From NCBI RefSeq assembly GCF_012933505.1, contig NZ_JABBNB010000033.1:1-64000 (forward strand): 64,000 bases of DNA, given 5' to 3'. The notes under the pieces are model-generated. The model saw only the letters and a list, made by a program, of their open reading frames with translations. It did no database searches and had not been told where the DNA came from. Every line of letters begins with the position of its first letter. The stretch's first letter is position 1. Origin of the DNA: Gordonia asplenii (GTDB lineage Bacteria > Actinomycetota > Actinomycetes > Mycobacteriales > Mycobacteriaceae). The translations under genes were made by a program, and so were the position numbers. Below are positions 38,779 to 48,764 of this stretch, one piece after another.

Positions 38779-40083
38779 TCACACCACGTATCGCGTCGGT
38801 ACCGCTGGGTCGCCGTGCGACAACCCCAATCCCTCCCACGGCAACGACACCAGCGCCGCCGCGAGATGTTCGCGTGCGTCGGCCAGTCCGGGCAGGCCGT
38901 CGACGACGTCGCCGCCCCGGACCAGAGGAATCTGCAGTTTGCGCACCTGCTCGCCGTCCGAGCCGTCGACGCCGGGGGAACCGCCGGCACGGAAGACGAC
39001 TTCCTCGGTGATCGTGCCGGACGCCCGCGACACCCGGACCGCTTCTTTGGCACCGCCCCGGGACTCCTTGTGGCTGGCCCGCTTGGCGACCGGCCGACCG
39101 TCGACCTCGACGAGTTTGTACACCATCCCCGCGGTGGGTGCGCCGCTGCCGGTGACCAGGGACGTGCCGACGCCGTAGGTGTCGACCGGTTCGGCACGCA
39201 GCGAGGCGATCGCGTACTCGTCGAGGTCGCCTGACACGACGATCTTGGTCCCGGTGGCGCCCAGCCCGTCGAGTTGATCGCGGACCTGACGAGCCAGGAC
39301 ACCCAGGTCGCCGGAGTCGATTCGGACCGCGCCCAATTCCGGACCGGCGACCTCGATCGCGTTGAAGACGCCCTGGGTGATGTCGTAGGTGTCGACGAGC
39401 AGTGTGGTGCCGACGCCGAGCGCCTCGATCTGCGCCGCGAACGCGGCCTTCTCGTCGGGACCGGCGTCGCCGGTGAATGCGAGTGTGAAGGCGTGAGCCG
39501 CGGTGCCCGCGCTGGGGACGCCGTAGCTGCGGGCGGCCTCAAGGTTCGACGTCGCGGCCAGCCCGGCGATATAGGCGGCTCGTGAGCTCGCGACCGCCGC
39601 GCGCTCATGGGTGCGGCGTGATCCCATTTCGATGATCGGGCGGGTGCCGGCAGCGCTGACCATGCGTGCCGCCGCGGAAGCGATGGCACTGTCGTGGTTC
39701 ATGATCGACAGGATCACCGTCTCCAGCACCACGGCGTCGACGAAACTACCCCGCACGGTCAGGATCGGCGACCCGGGGAAATAGAGTTCGCCCTCCCGGT
39801 AGCCGTCGACGTCGCCGGTGAAGTGGTAGTCGCGCAGCCATCCGACGGTGTCGGCGTCGAGGAAACGTTCGACGAGCGCGATCTCCTCGGGCCCGAACCG
39901 GAAGTCGGCGAGTGCTTCGAGCACACGCCCGGTGCCCGCGACCACGCCGTAGCGGCGGCCGTCGGGGAGGCGTCGAGCGAAGACCTCGAACACGCACGGA
40001 CGGTGCGCGATGGGTTGCCGCAGGGCTGCCGAGACCATCGTGAGTTCGTAGTGGTCGGTCAGCAATGACGTGTTCTGGCTCAT
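38779..40083 (-). CDS. pncB: Nicotinate phosphoribosyltransferase
   Basis: 434 residues; joins nicotinate to PRPP to form nicotinate mononucleotide. Family features: [10 protein letters not shown] at the N-terminus, [47 protein letters not shown] and [12 protein letters not shown]. Matches M. tuberculosis PncB1 (Rv1330c) closely from memory. The ATG at 40083 was chosen by family; a longer open frame runs into clpS. Confidence 0.93.
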   Translation of the reverse strand: MSQNTSLLTDHYELTMVSAALRQPIAHRPCVFEVFARRLPDGRRYGVVAGTGRVLEALADFRFGPEEIALVERFLDADTVGWLRDYHFTGDVDGYREGELYFPGSPILTVRGSFVDAVVLETVILSIMNHDSAIASAAARMVSAAGTRPIIEMGSRRTHERAAVASSRAAYIAGLAATSNLEAARSYGVPSAGTAAHAFTLAFTGDAGPDEKAAFAAQIEALGVGTTLLVDTYDITQGVFNAIEVAGPELGAVRIDSGDLGVLARQVRDQLDGLGATGTKIVVSGDLDEYAIASLRAEPVDTYGVGTSLVTGSGAPTAGMVYKLVEVDGRPVAKRASHKESRGGAKEAVRVSRASGTITEEVVFRAGGSPGVDGSDGEQVRKLQIPLVRGGDVVDGLPGLADAREHLAAALVSLPWEGLGLSHGDPAVPTRYVV

Positions 40084-40105
40084 CACATCAACTACCCTAG
40101 GCCTT

Positions 40106-40486
40106 ATGCCATTCACAGCTACTGGGAGCGGGCCGCTTGTCGCCGGCGCCGGGAGCGTAGCGAGCGGGCCGCTTGTCACCGCGAGCCTCCCGGACAGCAC
40201 GCCCGGCGGGGCGACCCTCGCCGAGCCCGACGTCGGCGAGGACACCTCCATCGACCGCCCGTGGGTCACGATCGTCTGGGACGATCCGGTCAATCTGATG
40301 CAGTACGTCGCGTTCATCTTCCAGAAGCTGTTCGGATACTCCAAAGCCCGCGCCAACGAACTCATGATGCAGGTCCACACCGAGGGCAAAGCCGTCGTCT
40401 CCAGCGGGGACCGCGACAAGATGGAAGCCGACGTCCGGCGGCTGCACACCGCAGGTCTGTGGGCCACCATGCAGCGAGACAGTTGA
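40106..40486 (+). CDS. clpS: ATP-dependent Clp protease adaptor ClpS
   Basis: 126 residues; delivers N-degron substrates to ClpC/ClpP. The core, [16 protein letters not shown] to GLWATMQ, is canonical. The N-terminal 45 residues are longer than in M. tuberculosis ClpS and contain a duplicated SGPLV segment encoded by a DNA repeat. The ATG is only 22 bp from the pncB start, leaving little room for two promoters, so translation may begin further in; the core begins near residue 52. Confidence 0.9.
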   Translation: MPFTATGSGPLVAGAGSVASGPLVTASLPDSTPGGATLAEPDVGEDTSIDRPWVTIVWDDPVNLMQYVAFIFQKLFGYSKARANELMMQVHTEGKAVVSSGDRDKMEADVRRLHTAGLWATMQRDS

Positions 40487-40489
40487 TTC

Positions 40490-41068
40490 GTGCGCACCTG
40501 GAAACGCGTGGGCCGGTCGCCCAACTATCGCTATCGATCTCAACTCGACGGCAATGAAAGCCAACTGATCGCCTCCGTCGTCAACTCCCTCGTCGAGCTC
40601 TTCGACGAACGTGAGCAGACGGCGCCGCACGACGAACTCGCCGCCATCACCGGAATCACGGTCGGGCACTCGACGGCCCCGACCGATGCGACGCTCGGTC
40701 GACTGCTGCCGGACTTCCATCGACCCGACCAGGACGAGGAACTCTGCGCCGAAACAGTCAACGGAAACGTCAACGCGGCGCTGCGCAGCGTCAACGAACC
40801 GCATATCATCTCGGCGAAAAGGGCTGCGGCACAGACACTTCTGGATTCGCTGCCGATGAACGGCGGCAACCTAGAGCTGACCGAGGCGCAGGCGCTCGAA
40901 TGGCTCACCGCGCTCAACGACGTCCGGTTGGCGCTCGGTGCGATGCTCGGCATCACCGAAGACACGCCCGAGGAATTGCCCTACGACGACCCGAAGGCGG
41001 GCCATCTGGAGGTCTACCGATGGCTGACGCTGGTGCAGATGCTCCTGGTGGAAGAGCTGATGCGGTGA
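40490..41068 (+). CDS. DUF2017 protein
   Basis: 192 residues, GTG start 3 bp after clpS. The family is conserved next to clpS throughout actinobacteria (Rv1332) and is thought to be linked to Clp proteolysis, but has no proven function. The acidic C-terminal half (ELPYDDPKAGHLEVYRWLTLVQ) is the most conserved. It overlaps the P1 peptidase start by 4 bp (GTGA). Confidence 0.88.
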   Translation: MRTWKRVGRSPNYRYRSQLDGNESQLIASVVNSLVELFDEREQTAPHDELAAITGITVGHSTAPTDATLGRLLPDFHRPDQDEELCAETVNGNVNAALRSVNEPHIISAKRAAAQTLLDSLPMNGGNLELTEAQALEWLTALNDVRLALGAMLGITEDTPEELPYDDPKAGHLEVYRWLTLVQMLLVEELMR

Positions 41069-42150
41069 ACGGTGCGGCCCCCGCCTCCCCGGGCCGTCGC
41101 ATCACCGACGTCGGCGGCGTCATGGTCGGGCATCACCACCGCGTCGACGACGACGCCACCGTCGGCGGCGAGCAGCCGGGCACCGGCTGGGCGTCGGGCA
41201 CGACGGTCGTTCGGATCCCGGCCGGATCGGTGACCGCGGTCGACGTGCGCGGTGGGGGACCGGGCACTCGCGAAACCGACCTGCTCGACCCGGTGAACAC
41301 GGTGCTCGGTGCGCACGCGATTGTCTTGACCGGCGGAAGTGCTTACGGGCTGGCCGCGGCCGACGGCGTGATGTCCGCACTGGAGTCAGAGGGCGTCGGC
41401 CTGCCGATGGATCTCCACGGGCATGTGGTGCCGATCGTTCCCGCGGCGGTCATCTTCGACCTGTTGGTCGGGGACTGGGCCAAGCGCCCCGACGCCGATT
41501 TCGGTGCGCGCGCCCTCGCCGCGGCGGCGGTGGACTTCGAAGTCGGAAGCGTCGGAGGCGGCACAGGTGCGCGGGCCGGTTGCCTCAAGGGCGGCATCGG
41601 GACGGCGAGTGTCACACTGGCCGAAGGGCCGGGCGCGGGCGTCACGGTCGGTGCGTTGGTGGTGGCCAATCCAGTCGGTGACGTCCTCGATCCGGAGACC
41701 GGACTGCCCTGGGGCGCAAGCGAATCGATGCTCTCCAGGTTCGGCTTGACGAGGCCCACCGACGACGACATCTCCGCGCTCGCCGACTTGAAGGCCAAAC
41801 AGACTGTTCTCAATACGACGATCGGTGTGGTGGCGGTCGATGCGAAGCTCGACGTCGCGTCGACCAAGCGAATCGCGATGTCGGCGCACGACGGGCTGGC
41901 CCGGGCGATTCGGCCGGCGCATTCACCGCTCGACGGCGACACATTGTTCGCGGTGGCGACAGGAGCCGTCGAAGTGGAGCGGTCGCCGCTTGTCCCACCG
42001 GGCATGAACCCCGACGTCGCGTTGGTCGGGATGCTCGGCGCGGCGGCCGCCGACATGGTGGCCGAGGCGATCGTCGACGCCGTGGTCAATGCTACGTCGG
42101 TGGCGGGGGTGTCGAGTATGCGTGAGGTTGTGGGGTCCGCGTTCAGGTGA
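41065..42150 (+). CDS. P1-family (DmpA-type) peptidase
   Basis: 361 residues of the DmpA/BapA aminopeptidase family, whose members cleave themselves at an Asn-Thr/Ser bond to expose an N-terminal nucleophile. The likely site is in LNTTIGVVAVD. Other features are ITDVGGVMVGHHH near the start, LTGGSAYGLAAADGV and GATGxxAGxLKGG-like GTGARAGCLKGGIG. Homologous to Rv1333. This is the last conserved gene before the island; in M. tuberculosis mec comes next. Confidence 0.88.
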   Translation: MNGAAPASPGRRITDVGGVMVGHHHRVDDDATVGGEQPGTGWASGTTVVRIPAGSVTAVDVRGGGPGTRETDLLDPVNTVLGAHAIVLTGGSAYGLAAADGVMSALESEGVGLPMDLHGHVVPIVPAAVIFDLLVGDWAKRPDADFGARALAAAAVDFEVGSVGGGTGARAGCLKGGIGTASVTLAEGPGAGVTVGALVVANPVGDVLDPETGLPWGASESMLSRFGLTRPTDDDISALADLKAKQTVLNTTIGVVAVDAKLDVASTKRIAMSAHDGLARAIRPAHSPLDGDTLFAVATGAVEVERSPLVPPGMNPDVALVGMLGAAAADMVAEAIVDAVVNATSVAGVSSMREVVGSAFR

Positions 42151-42196
42151 GATATTCGAACAGGCCCCAGCGCGGCAAGGGGAGGATCGTCCTCGC

Positions 42197-43204
42197 CTAT
42201 TTTCCAGTCGTTGCGATGCGCTGCAGTACCGACGCTGCGTGACTCAGTGCACCGTTGATCGAGTCGAACCTTCCTGTCGAGTCTCCCATCTTGCGGAATG
42301 TCTTGCCGCGTAGCTGGCGTCGGACCTCAAAGGTGAAGTTCGATCCATTTGGGTTGGGCGGAACAATTTCGGCCTGCCAATTGCTTGCATTGAGGAGATG
42401 CTGGCCCAGCCATTTGTTTTCATTATCTGGAGCGGGATGCCAACTGACGAGGGGACGGGCTATTTCTAGTTTGTAGCGAAAGTCGCTGGCGGTGGCTATG
42501 CGCTTACTCGGGTCGGCCTTAAGTGCATTGCCGACCGCTTGTCGCAAACTTCGGTGAATGTACGGCTGCCAATCGCGACTCGTCAGATTTGAGGCTGGCT
42601 TGCCGTCAAGTAATCCGCGAACACGACGGTCGCCGTTCAGGAGGCGATAGGCAGTCACTCCCAGTGCATATACATCGCCGACGGTATTCGTGATTGTTTG
42701 CGACGATCTCGACTCAGGAGGTAAATGCGCATAGTAGCCGAAAGGAGCGTCCGCCCCTTCGTGCGTTCCACACGCTAGACCAAAGTCGCTCACTTTGACG
42801 ACATGGTCGTCGTCCAGGAGCAGGTTTGCCGGCTTGATGTCCCTGTGCAGCAGGCCTGCAGCATGGATGTGCTCGACCCCACGACATGCTGCCTCCATGA
42901 TGCGGAGCGCATCGGTCACCGGAACCGGGTCGCGGCCATACTTATCCGCGACACTCCCGTTTGGGAGGTACTCCATCCTGATCACCCTGTCTCCTGCTTC
43001 GGTCAGGTCTGTCGAGTAGACCTCCACGACATTGTCGGCGCTACCGAGCAACATGGCCTGAGCTTCTGTGAATTCAGTGCTGAAAATCCAGTCAACGTCG
43101 AGATACTTTGCGGCAACCAGTCGGTCGAGACCTTCGTCGTGCTCAAGACAGACATGACTGAAGGCCCCTTTGCCCAGATTTCGTACGTGGCGAAACGGGG
43201 TCAC
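42197..43204 (-). CDS. Soluble Ser/Thr protein kinase
   Basis: 335 residues. Kinase domain about 1-255: glycine loop LGKGAFSHV, Lys33 (VAAKYL), HRD at 120-122 (LLHRDIKPANLLL), DFG at 140-142. The activation segment is short. There is no membrane segment or extracellular sensor, unlike PknA/B-type kinases. The last 80 residues are unrecognised. GTG start overlapping the previous gene's stop (GTGA), so it is coupled to the small protein upstream and lies at the end of the type I restriction operon. Its DNA is visibly richer in A+T than the surrounding core genes. A role in phage defence or in controlling the restriction enzyme is inference. Confidence 0.8.
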   Translation of the reverse strand: MTPFRHVRNLGKGAFSHVCLEHDEGLDRLVAAKYLDVDWIFSTEFTEAQAMLLGSADNVVEVYSTDLTEAGDRVIRMEYLPNGSVADKYGRDPVPVTDALRIMEAACRGVEHIHAAGLLHRDIKPANLLLDDDHVVKVSDFGLACGTHEGADAPFGYYAHLPPESRSSQTITNTVGDVYALGVTAYRLLNGDRRVRGLLDGKPASNLTSRDWQPYIHRSLRQAVGNALKADPSKRIATASDFRYKLEIARPLVSWHPAPDNENKWLGQHLLNASNWQAEIVPPNPNGSNFTFEVRRQLRGKTFRKMGDSTGRFDSINGALSHAASVLQRIATTGK

Positions 43205-43659
43205 TCAGACACCTCGTCAGGCAACTGAGACAATGCAAGTAACGCGAGATCTCTGAATGTGCCAGGAATATCGCGCAAACACGGTAGGTTGGCCTCGAGC
43301 TCGGCGAACTCGTTAATCTTGACGCCGAACGCCTTAGCGATGTAGCGAGACTTGATGGCTGTAGTATCGAGTTTGGCCTTTCCGAGTGCAGCTCGTATCA
43401 CACCGTCAACTTCGATTCGCGATACGAGCGAATCTGAAAGATTCCCGCCGGCAACTCTCTGGATTGCCGCACGAATTGGCGTATGAAACTTCACTAGTTC
43501 TGCGACTTCTTGCGCGACCCAGAGAAGCTGCGCCTCGCGGTTATCCTTGGGGGTAGTGACCTTCTTACGCATTACAACGGCGGCAACGTTTCGGTCAGTC
43601 CCGTCGACCAATATCCAATCGAATCCATCCTTTCTGGATTTGAACGCGATTGCCTTCAT
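43201..43659 (-). CDS. Small protein, possibly RNase H/RuvC-like
   Basis: 152 residues, ATG at 43659 with an AAGGAA site. Not recognised with certainty. The pattern WILVDGTD early on, then AIQRVAGGN, SRIEVDGVIRAALG and IKSRYIAKAFG recalls RuvC-like RNase H folds, but the catalytic acids are not clearly placed. It lies 52 bp after hsdR and overlaps the kinase start, so these two form a pair attached to the restriction operon. Lower GC than the core genome. Confidence 0.6.
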   Translation of the reverse strand: MKAIAFKSRKDGFDWILVDGTDRNVAAVVMRKKVTTPKDNREAQLLWVAQEVAELVKFHTPIRAAIQRVAGGNLSDSLVSRIEVDGVIRAALGKAKLDTTAIKSRYIAKAFGVKINEFAELEANLPCLRDIPGTFRDLALLALSQLPDEVSE

Positions 43660-43711
43660 GGGTTCCTTTCCGTTTCTGTCGAATCTCTTATGAAGCAGTC
43701 CAACGCGGTGA

Positions 43712-46700
43712 TCATCCCTTCTCCTCCGCAATCCGCGGCGCCATTGCCTCCATTTGACTCATCACGCTCGCGATCGCGGCGGGCTGTTGGTCCGGTGGAT
43801 AGCCGTACTTCCGCAGCAGTCGCTTGATCGATGTCCGCAACTTTGCTCGCACATCTTCGCGAACAGTCCAGTCGAGCCGGGTGTCACGGCGCATCGTCGC
43901 GACCAGGTCACGGGCGATCGCAGCGAGCACGTCGTCGCCCATTACGTCGACCGCGGAATCGTTCTGATGTACCACGTCGTAGAAGGCGAGTTCGTCGGTG
44001 GACAATGGCGGATCGAACTGCTTTCCTCGATCCGCTTCGGCAACAACATCTTTCGCCAACTCAGCAAGCTCGGCCAGAACTTCGGCCGCGGTGAGCTGCT
44101 GATTGGTGTACTTGAGCATCAACTCGTTGATGCGTTCGGAGAACTGCTTTCGCCGAACCTCGTTGCCCCCGGTGGCGAGTCGAGCGCCTTCCTGCAGGCT
44201 CGTCTTCAGCGCCTCGATGGCCAGGTGCACCTTGCTCTCCGACTGCGCGTCGTGCACCCATTCGGGAGTCAGGTACTGCAGGTCGGGAAGGCCGAGGCCT
44301 GCCTCGCGATAGATGTCGATCACCCCGTCGCTCGTCGCAGAAGTCACGATGAGGTCGCCGAGCTGACGCGCGATGTCCTCGGGGATCGGCTCTCCGCGGC
44401 TCTGGCGATCGCGCGCATCAAGTTTCGCCAGCCAGGTACGGATCTCCTCGTAGAAGCGGACCTCGGGGCGAACCTTCTCAAGGTCAGGGTCGTTGTGGGC
44501 GGCGCCGGCGGTCAATGCCCAGGCGCGGGCCAGCTTCGCAGCACGATCACGGAACCGCTCTGCGAGTGGACGCGCGTCGGGATCATCCGGATCGGAGTTG
44601 CCGGGCGTCGTCGGCGAGCGCAACAGGCTGATCACCTGGTTCACGGCAGAACGGTAATCGCCTGCTCGTGCGGCGTCGAGCCACGTGTCTCCGACTATTT
44701 CGCCGATTTCCCCGAGCAGAGTGTGGACGATCGCCGCCGCCTCGGCCATGTCCTGCCCGACCAAGCGTTCGCCGGTCTCGGCGGTGTTCCGAGTGAACTC
44801 GCGCAGTGCCTTCGTCAGGTTGTCGGCGAGTGGAGAGTAGGCAACGAGGAGTCCGTCTTCCTTTCCCCGGTAGGTGCGGTTGACGCGGGCCAGCGTCTGC
44901 ATGAGCAGGGCGCCCTTGAGGGGGCGGTCGACGTAGAGCGTGTGGAGCGCGGGAGCATCGAAGCCGGTGAGCATCATGTCCTTGACGATGACGATCTGCA
45001 GCTCGTCGTCGGCGTTTTTGATGCGCTTCTTGATGGCAGCGATCGCGCTCGGTCGACGCATATGCGTCTTGATGGACGCCGAGTCGCCGGGTGTCGCGGT
45101 GTACACCACCTTGACGACGCCGCGGTCGTCGGCGTCGTTGTGCCACTCGGGGCGACGCTCGATCAACTCCTGGTAGAGCCGCGCGGCAATGGATCGGGTC
45201 GCGCACACGACCATCGCCTTGCCGGGACCGCCGATGAACGGCTCCATCACCTCTCGCCTTGTCTCCCAATGCTTCACCAGGTCGTCGGCGAGAACCGCCA
45301 GGCGCTCGGGCGCGCCGTACACGGTGTCGAGGACGGCGACGGTGCGTGCGATGCGATCGGCGTCGGCTTCGTCGAGGCCGGAGGTGAGTTCTTCGGCGGC
45401 GTCGTCGATCTCCTCGTCGTCGACGCCGGGCTTGCGAGCGAGCTTGATCAGTCGGGGCTCGAACTTGACGGGCACGGTGGCGCCGTCGGCGACGGCGCGG
45501 TGTAGGTCGTAAATGTCGATGTCGTCGCCGAACACCTTGCGGGTGTCGCGCTCGGCTTCGGTGATCGGCGTTCCGGTGAACGCGATGAGCGCAGCGTGGG
45601 GCAGGGCGTCGCGAAGGTGTCGGGCGTAGCCGTCGATGGTGTCGTAGTGGCTGCGGTGGGCTTCGTCGGCCAGCACGATGATGTTGTGGCGGTCCGACAG
45701 CAACGGATGATCGACACCGGCGTCGCGTTCGGCCTTGGTGAGTCCGAACTTCTGCAGCGTCGTGAAATAGATTCCGCCGCTTCGTCGTTGGCTGAGCTCG
45801 GCGCGAAGCTCCTCCCGGTTGGCCACCTGCTGGGGCCGCTCGGGCAGCAGCGCCGAGATCTTGAACCCTTCGAACAGCTGGGTGTCGAGTTCGGTTCGGT
45901 CGGTCAGGACGACGACGGTCGGATTGGCCAACCGGGAGTGTCGCATCACCTTGGCGGAGTAGAGCTCCATCTCCATCGACTTGCCCGACCCTTGGGTGTG
46001 CCACACGACGCCGGCGCGGCCGTCGGAGTCGACGGCGATCACGGTGCTGGCGACGGCCTTGGTGACGGCGAAGTACTGGTGCGGCTTGGCGATGCGCTTA
46101 TGCAGACCGGTCTCGGCTTCGTCGAAGGCGGTGAAGTCACGGAGCAGCTGACCGAAGCGGTCGACGTTGAAGACTCCGGCGACGAGGAGATCAAGCTCGT
46201 AGTCAGGGTCGCCGTCCTCGTCGGGGGTTCCGGGCTCCACCGGTGCACCGTCGTCGTCGACGTTCCACGGGGCGAAGTGGTTCCAGGGCGTGAACGGTGT
46301 TCCGTAGCTTGCGGTGAGATAGTCCGAGGCGACGACGAAGCACGCGAATCGGAAGGCCATCGGAAACTCGTGCAGGTAGGTCTGGAGCTGATTGAAGGCG
46401 ACTTGAGACGTCGCCTTGGTGGCACCGGCCTGTTTGAGCTCGATAATTGACAGGGGGAGACCGTTGACGTAAAGGACGATGTCGAATCGTCGTTCGTATT
46501 CGCGACTACGAATGGTTACCTGGTTGACAGCGTGATATTTGTTGCGCGCTGGATCGCTGGAGATGAACCGGATTGTCGGGGTGACCTCTTGACCGTCGTG
46601 GTCGATATAGCTGATACCGGTGTACCCGTTCACGAGTATCTTGTGCAGACGGAAATTCTCGGTGATCACGTCTTGTGACTGTGGTGTGGTCACTTCAGCC

Positions 46701-46924
46701 AACGCCTGGTCCAGATATCCGATGGGTACGCCCGGATTGAGATTCTCCAGCGCGGTGCGCAGGGTGCCGGTGAGAACGATGTCGTGCCAATTGTCGCGCT
46801 CGCCACTACCCGGTGCGACGTCTTTGCCGTCGCGATGCTGCCATTCCTCACCAGCGAGTTGGTCGAGGGTCCAGGCTTCCCAATCGGCTTCGGTCATGAC
46901 ACCGGACATATCAATTGTCTCCAT
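43712..46924 (-). CDS. hsdR: Type I restriction enzyme, R subunit
   Basis: 1070 residues; the ATP-driven translocase and nuclease of the HsdRMS complex. N-terminal PD-(D/E)xK nuclease with Asp148 and Glu162-Leu-Lys164 (FDIVLY...IELKQ); helicase core with Walker A HTQGSGKS at 309-316 and DEAH at 420-423; long helical C-terminus that binds the methylase. ATG start. It lies 63 bp after the AlbA-type regulator gene. All motifs look intact. Confidence 0.95.
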   Translation of the reverse strand: METIDMSGVMTEADWEAWTLDQLAGEEWQHRDGKDVAPGSGERDNWHDIVLTGTLRTALENLNPGVPIGYLDQALAEVTTPQSQDVITENFRLHKILVNGYTGISYIDHDGQEVTPTIRFISSDPARNKYHAVNQVTIRSREYERRFDIVLYVNGLPLSIIELKQAGATKATSQVAFNQLQTYLHEFPMAFRFACFVVASDYLTASYGTPFTPWNHFAPWNVDDDGAPVEPGTPDEDGDPDYELDLLVAGVFNVDRFGQLLRDFTAFDEAETGLHKRIAKPHQYFAVTKAVASTVIAVDSDGRAGVVWHTQGSGKSMEMELYSAKVMRHSRLANPTVVVLTDRTELDTQLFEGFKISALLPERPQQVANREELRAELSQRRSGGIYFTTLQKFGLTKAERDAGVDHPLLSDRHNIIVLADEAHRSHYDTIDGYARHLRDALPHAALIAFTGTPITEAERDTRKVFGDDIDIYDLHRAVADGATVPVKFEPRLIKLARKPGVDDEEIDDAAEELTSGLDEADADRIARTVAVLDTVYGAPERLAVLADDLVKHWETRREVMEPFIGGPGKAMVVCATRSIAARLYQELIERRPEWHNDADDRGVVKVVYTATPGDSASIKTHMRRPSAIAAIKKRIKNADDELQIVIVKDMMLTGFDAPALHTLYVDRPLKGALLMQTLARVNRTYRGKEDGLLVAYSPLADNLTKALREFTRNTAETGERLVGQDMAEAAAIVHTLLGEIGEIVGDTWLDAARAGDYRSAVNQVISLLRSPTTPGNSDPDDPDARPLAERFRDRAAKLARAWALTAGAAHNDPDLEKVRPEVRFYEEIRTWLAKLDARDRQSRGEPIPEDIARQLGDLIVTSATSDGVIDIYREAGLGLPDLQYLTPEWVHDAQSESKVHLAIEALKTSLQEGARLATGGNEVRRKQFSERINELMLKYTNQQLTAAEVLAELAELAKDVVAEADRGKQFDPPLSTDELAFYDVVHQNDSAVDVMGDDVLAAIARDLVATMRRDTRLDWTVREDVRAKLRTSIKRLLRKYGYPPDQQPAAIASVMSQMEAMAPRIAEEKG

Positions 46925-46986
46925 TCACCAGGTACGTCGCGTGCGGAGTCACTTGGCTCCACTCCCCGGCGTAGCTCTGGGTTCGC

Positions 46987-48750
46987 TCATCGGTGGTCGG
47001 GTTCGATAAGCCGATAGCTTTGGCTTCGGCTGTTGCGAGGTTTCAAGGCCTGGACTTCGCCCCGATCTTGCAGGGCACGTAACCGTCGTAAAACTGCGTG
47101 ATAGTTCATCTCAAGGGTTTCGCTTATGTCGCGAGCAGTCGTGTGACCTGCGCGGATCGCTTGTTTGACTGCATCGAAATCGACGGCGATTCCCGTTGCG
47201 TGTGCGCCGGGCTCTTTGAGCTCTGCGGGTCCGACGATTCTGGTGTCCACCGCGGGTGGACCTGCGGGGAGCAGTCGATATGTCGCATATCGACGGCCGC
47301 CGGATACTGTGGCGATGTTGCGTTCGACGAGGTCTCGTAGTGCGTCGCCGGCGACGTGTCTGTCGATTCCCCAGGCTTGGAGCATTCCATTCGAGACTCG
47401 ACCTGTTGAATGCATGATTGCGAGCGCAAGATTCTGTGCGTCAGACATGTCTCCGAGTCCCAATGTGGCGATCCAGTCGATGACATCGACAGAGAGCAAC
47501 GCGTGTTGGGGAACAGTTACGGTGACTCGACCCGGCGCAACGTCGAAAGCCGGAGGGCTCATGCCGGCTTGACGTAGGCTGGCAACAACACGTGGCAGTC
47601 CGGAGCCTCGATTCTCACTGACCACCTGACCACCCTGGTCGGGTAGTTCCACGTCCGCGAGCAATTGCGATAATGTTGCATTGCGTGAGGACGAAACCTG
47701 TTCCTCGGTCCCCAACTCCTCGACGCGGACTGCGCCGTAGATGCCGCCGGGACTCTTGAGCACGAGGCGATCCGGGTAGAGTTCAACGTGTACCTGGGTT
47801 CCACGTGCCAGAGGGCCGTAGTCTCGGTGCATCAGCGCGTTGACGATGAGTTCGCGAAAGACCTCGATGGGGTAGTCGTACCGGTCGGCTCGTCCCACGC
47901 CACGCACCACCGACGCTGAGCGCATGTTTCGAACCAATGCGGCAGTCGCGTCGGCGACCATGTGCGGAATCGGGCCTGTCACGCTGAGGTTGTCGAGGAA
48001 TCGTGTGCCATCCGGCTGAGCCTCGCCCATCGAGTTTCCCGGTAAGACCACAAAGCTGACGAACAGCTGGGGATAGAACTGCTGCGGATAGTTGCCTAGG
48101 CATAGGAGCCCACCCACCGTTGGTCGTACTTCGTGGCCGTCGCGGACCGCGGCGCCGACCCTGACGAGCGCATCTGCCTCGGATAGGCCAGCGAAACTTC
48201 GCGGGGATCGTCTGCGAAGTCGTCGGAGAAGGCTATCGACCAGCGCCCCGTCGAGATCGTCGAGGGTAGCGCGTTCGACGGGTTCGGTATCGTGCAGCGG
48301 CTGTGATCGGTTGGCGAGTAGTTGAGTCACTTCGTAGTGGGTCAAGCGCAAGTCGCCGTCGCCACTTCGGATGAACGAGCCTTGGTAGGCGCCACGGGCC
48401 GCAACATGGCATGGTTTGTCTAACGGGTCTAGTGGGGCGATGTCTGCACGCACAAGGTGTGAGCCCTCGAACGCCTCGATCTCGATCGGGACCCGGAGCG
48501 CTGGGAGGACCCCCTCAGAGCAAGCGGACACCAGTGCGTCGCGGATCGGCCGGGGCTGAAAGCCGAGGGCAGGTACGAAGCCAGACTCTTCGTCCAGACC
48601 GAGTATGAGGACTCCGCCGTCGCCGTTTGCAAATGCGCTGAGCGTTTCGACGACGGTCTTGGGCAGTCCCCCAGCCGCGGTCTTGACCTCAACGTTGGCT
48701 AGTTCCGCGCCGACAGCGCGCAACCGCGCGACGAGTGCATCAGTCTTCAC
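46987..48750 (-). CDS. AlbA_2/HATPase_4-type transcriptional regulator
   Basis: 587 residues. N-terminal AlbA_2-like ('divergent AAA-4') DNA-binding domain (about 15-130: VEVKTAAGGLPKTVVETLSAFANGDG... GVLILGLDE), a HATPase-like middle (about 270-400: YPIEVFRELIVNALMHRDY and ENRGSGLPRV) and a C-terminal winged helix (about 525-587). GTG start. Proteins of this type are often found inside type I restriction operons and are presumed regulators. Three repeated 11-mers 15-77 bp upstream of its start suggest autoregulation. Confidence 0.8.
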   Translation of the reverse strand: MKTDALVARLRAVGAELANVEVKTAAGGLPKTVVETLSAFANGDGGVLILGLDEESGFVPALGFQPRPIRDALVSACSEGVLPALRVPIEIEAFEGSHLVRADIAPLDPLDKPCHVAARGAYQGSFIRSGDGDLRLTHYEVTQLLANRSQPLHDTEPVERATLDDLDGALVDSLLRRLRRRSPRSFAGLSEADALVRVGAAVRDGHEVRPTVGGLLCLGNYPQQFYPQLFVSFVVLPGNSMGEAQPDGTRFLDNLSVTGPIPHMVADATAALVRNMRSASVVRGVGRADRYDYPIEVFRELIVNALMHRDYGPLARGTQVHVELYPDRLVLKSPGGIYGAVRVEELGTEEQVSSSRNATLSQLLADVELPDQGGQVVSENRGSGLPRVVASLRQAGMSPPAFDVAPGRVTVTVPQHALLSVDVIDWIATLGLGDMSDAQNLALAIMHSTGRVSNGMLQAWGIDRHVAGDALRDLVERNIATVSGGRRYATYRLLPAGPPAVDTRIVGPAELKEPGAHATGIAVDFDAVKQAIRAGHTTARDISETLEMNYHAVLRRLRALQDRGEVQALKPRNSRSQSYRLIEPDHR

Positions 48751-48764
48751 ATGCGATCCTTAGG

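Noticed and set aside
42151-42196. tRNA or attachment site at the left edge of the island
   Set aside because: Only a weak 5-bp hairpin (GAGGA-TCG-TCCTC) is seen; no tRNA fold and no direct repeat of this edge near 59.7 kb.
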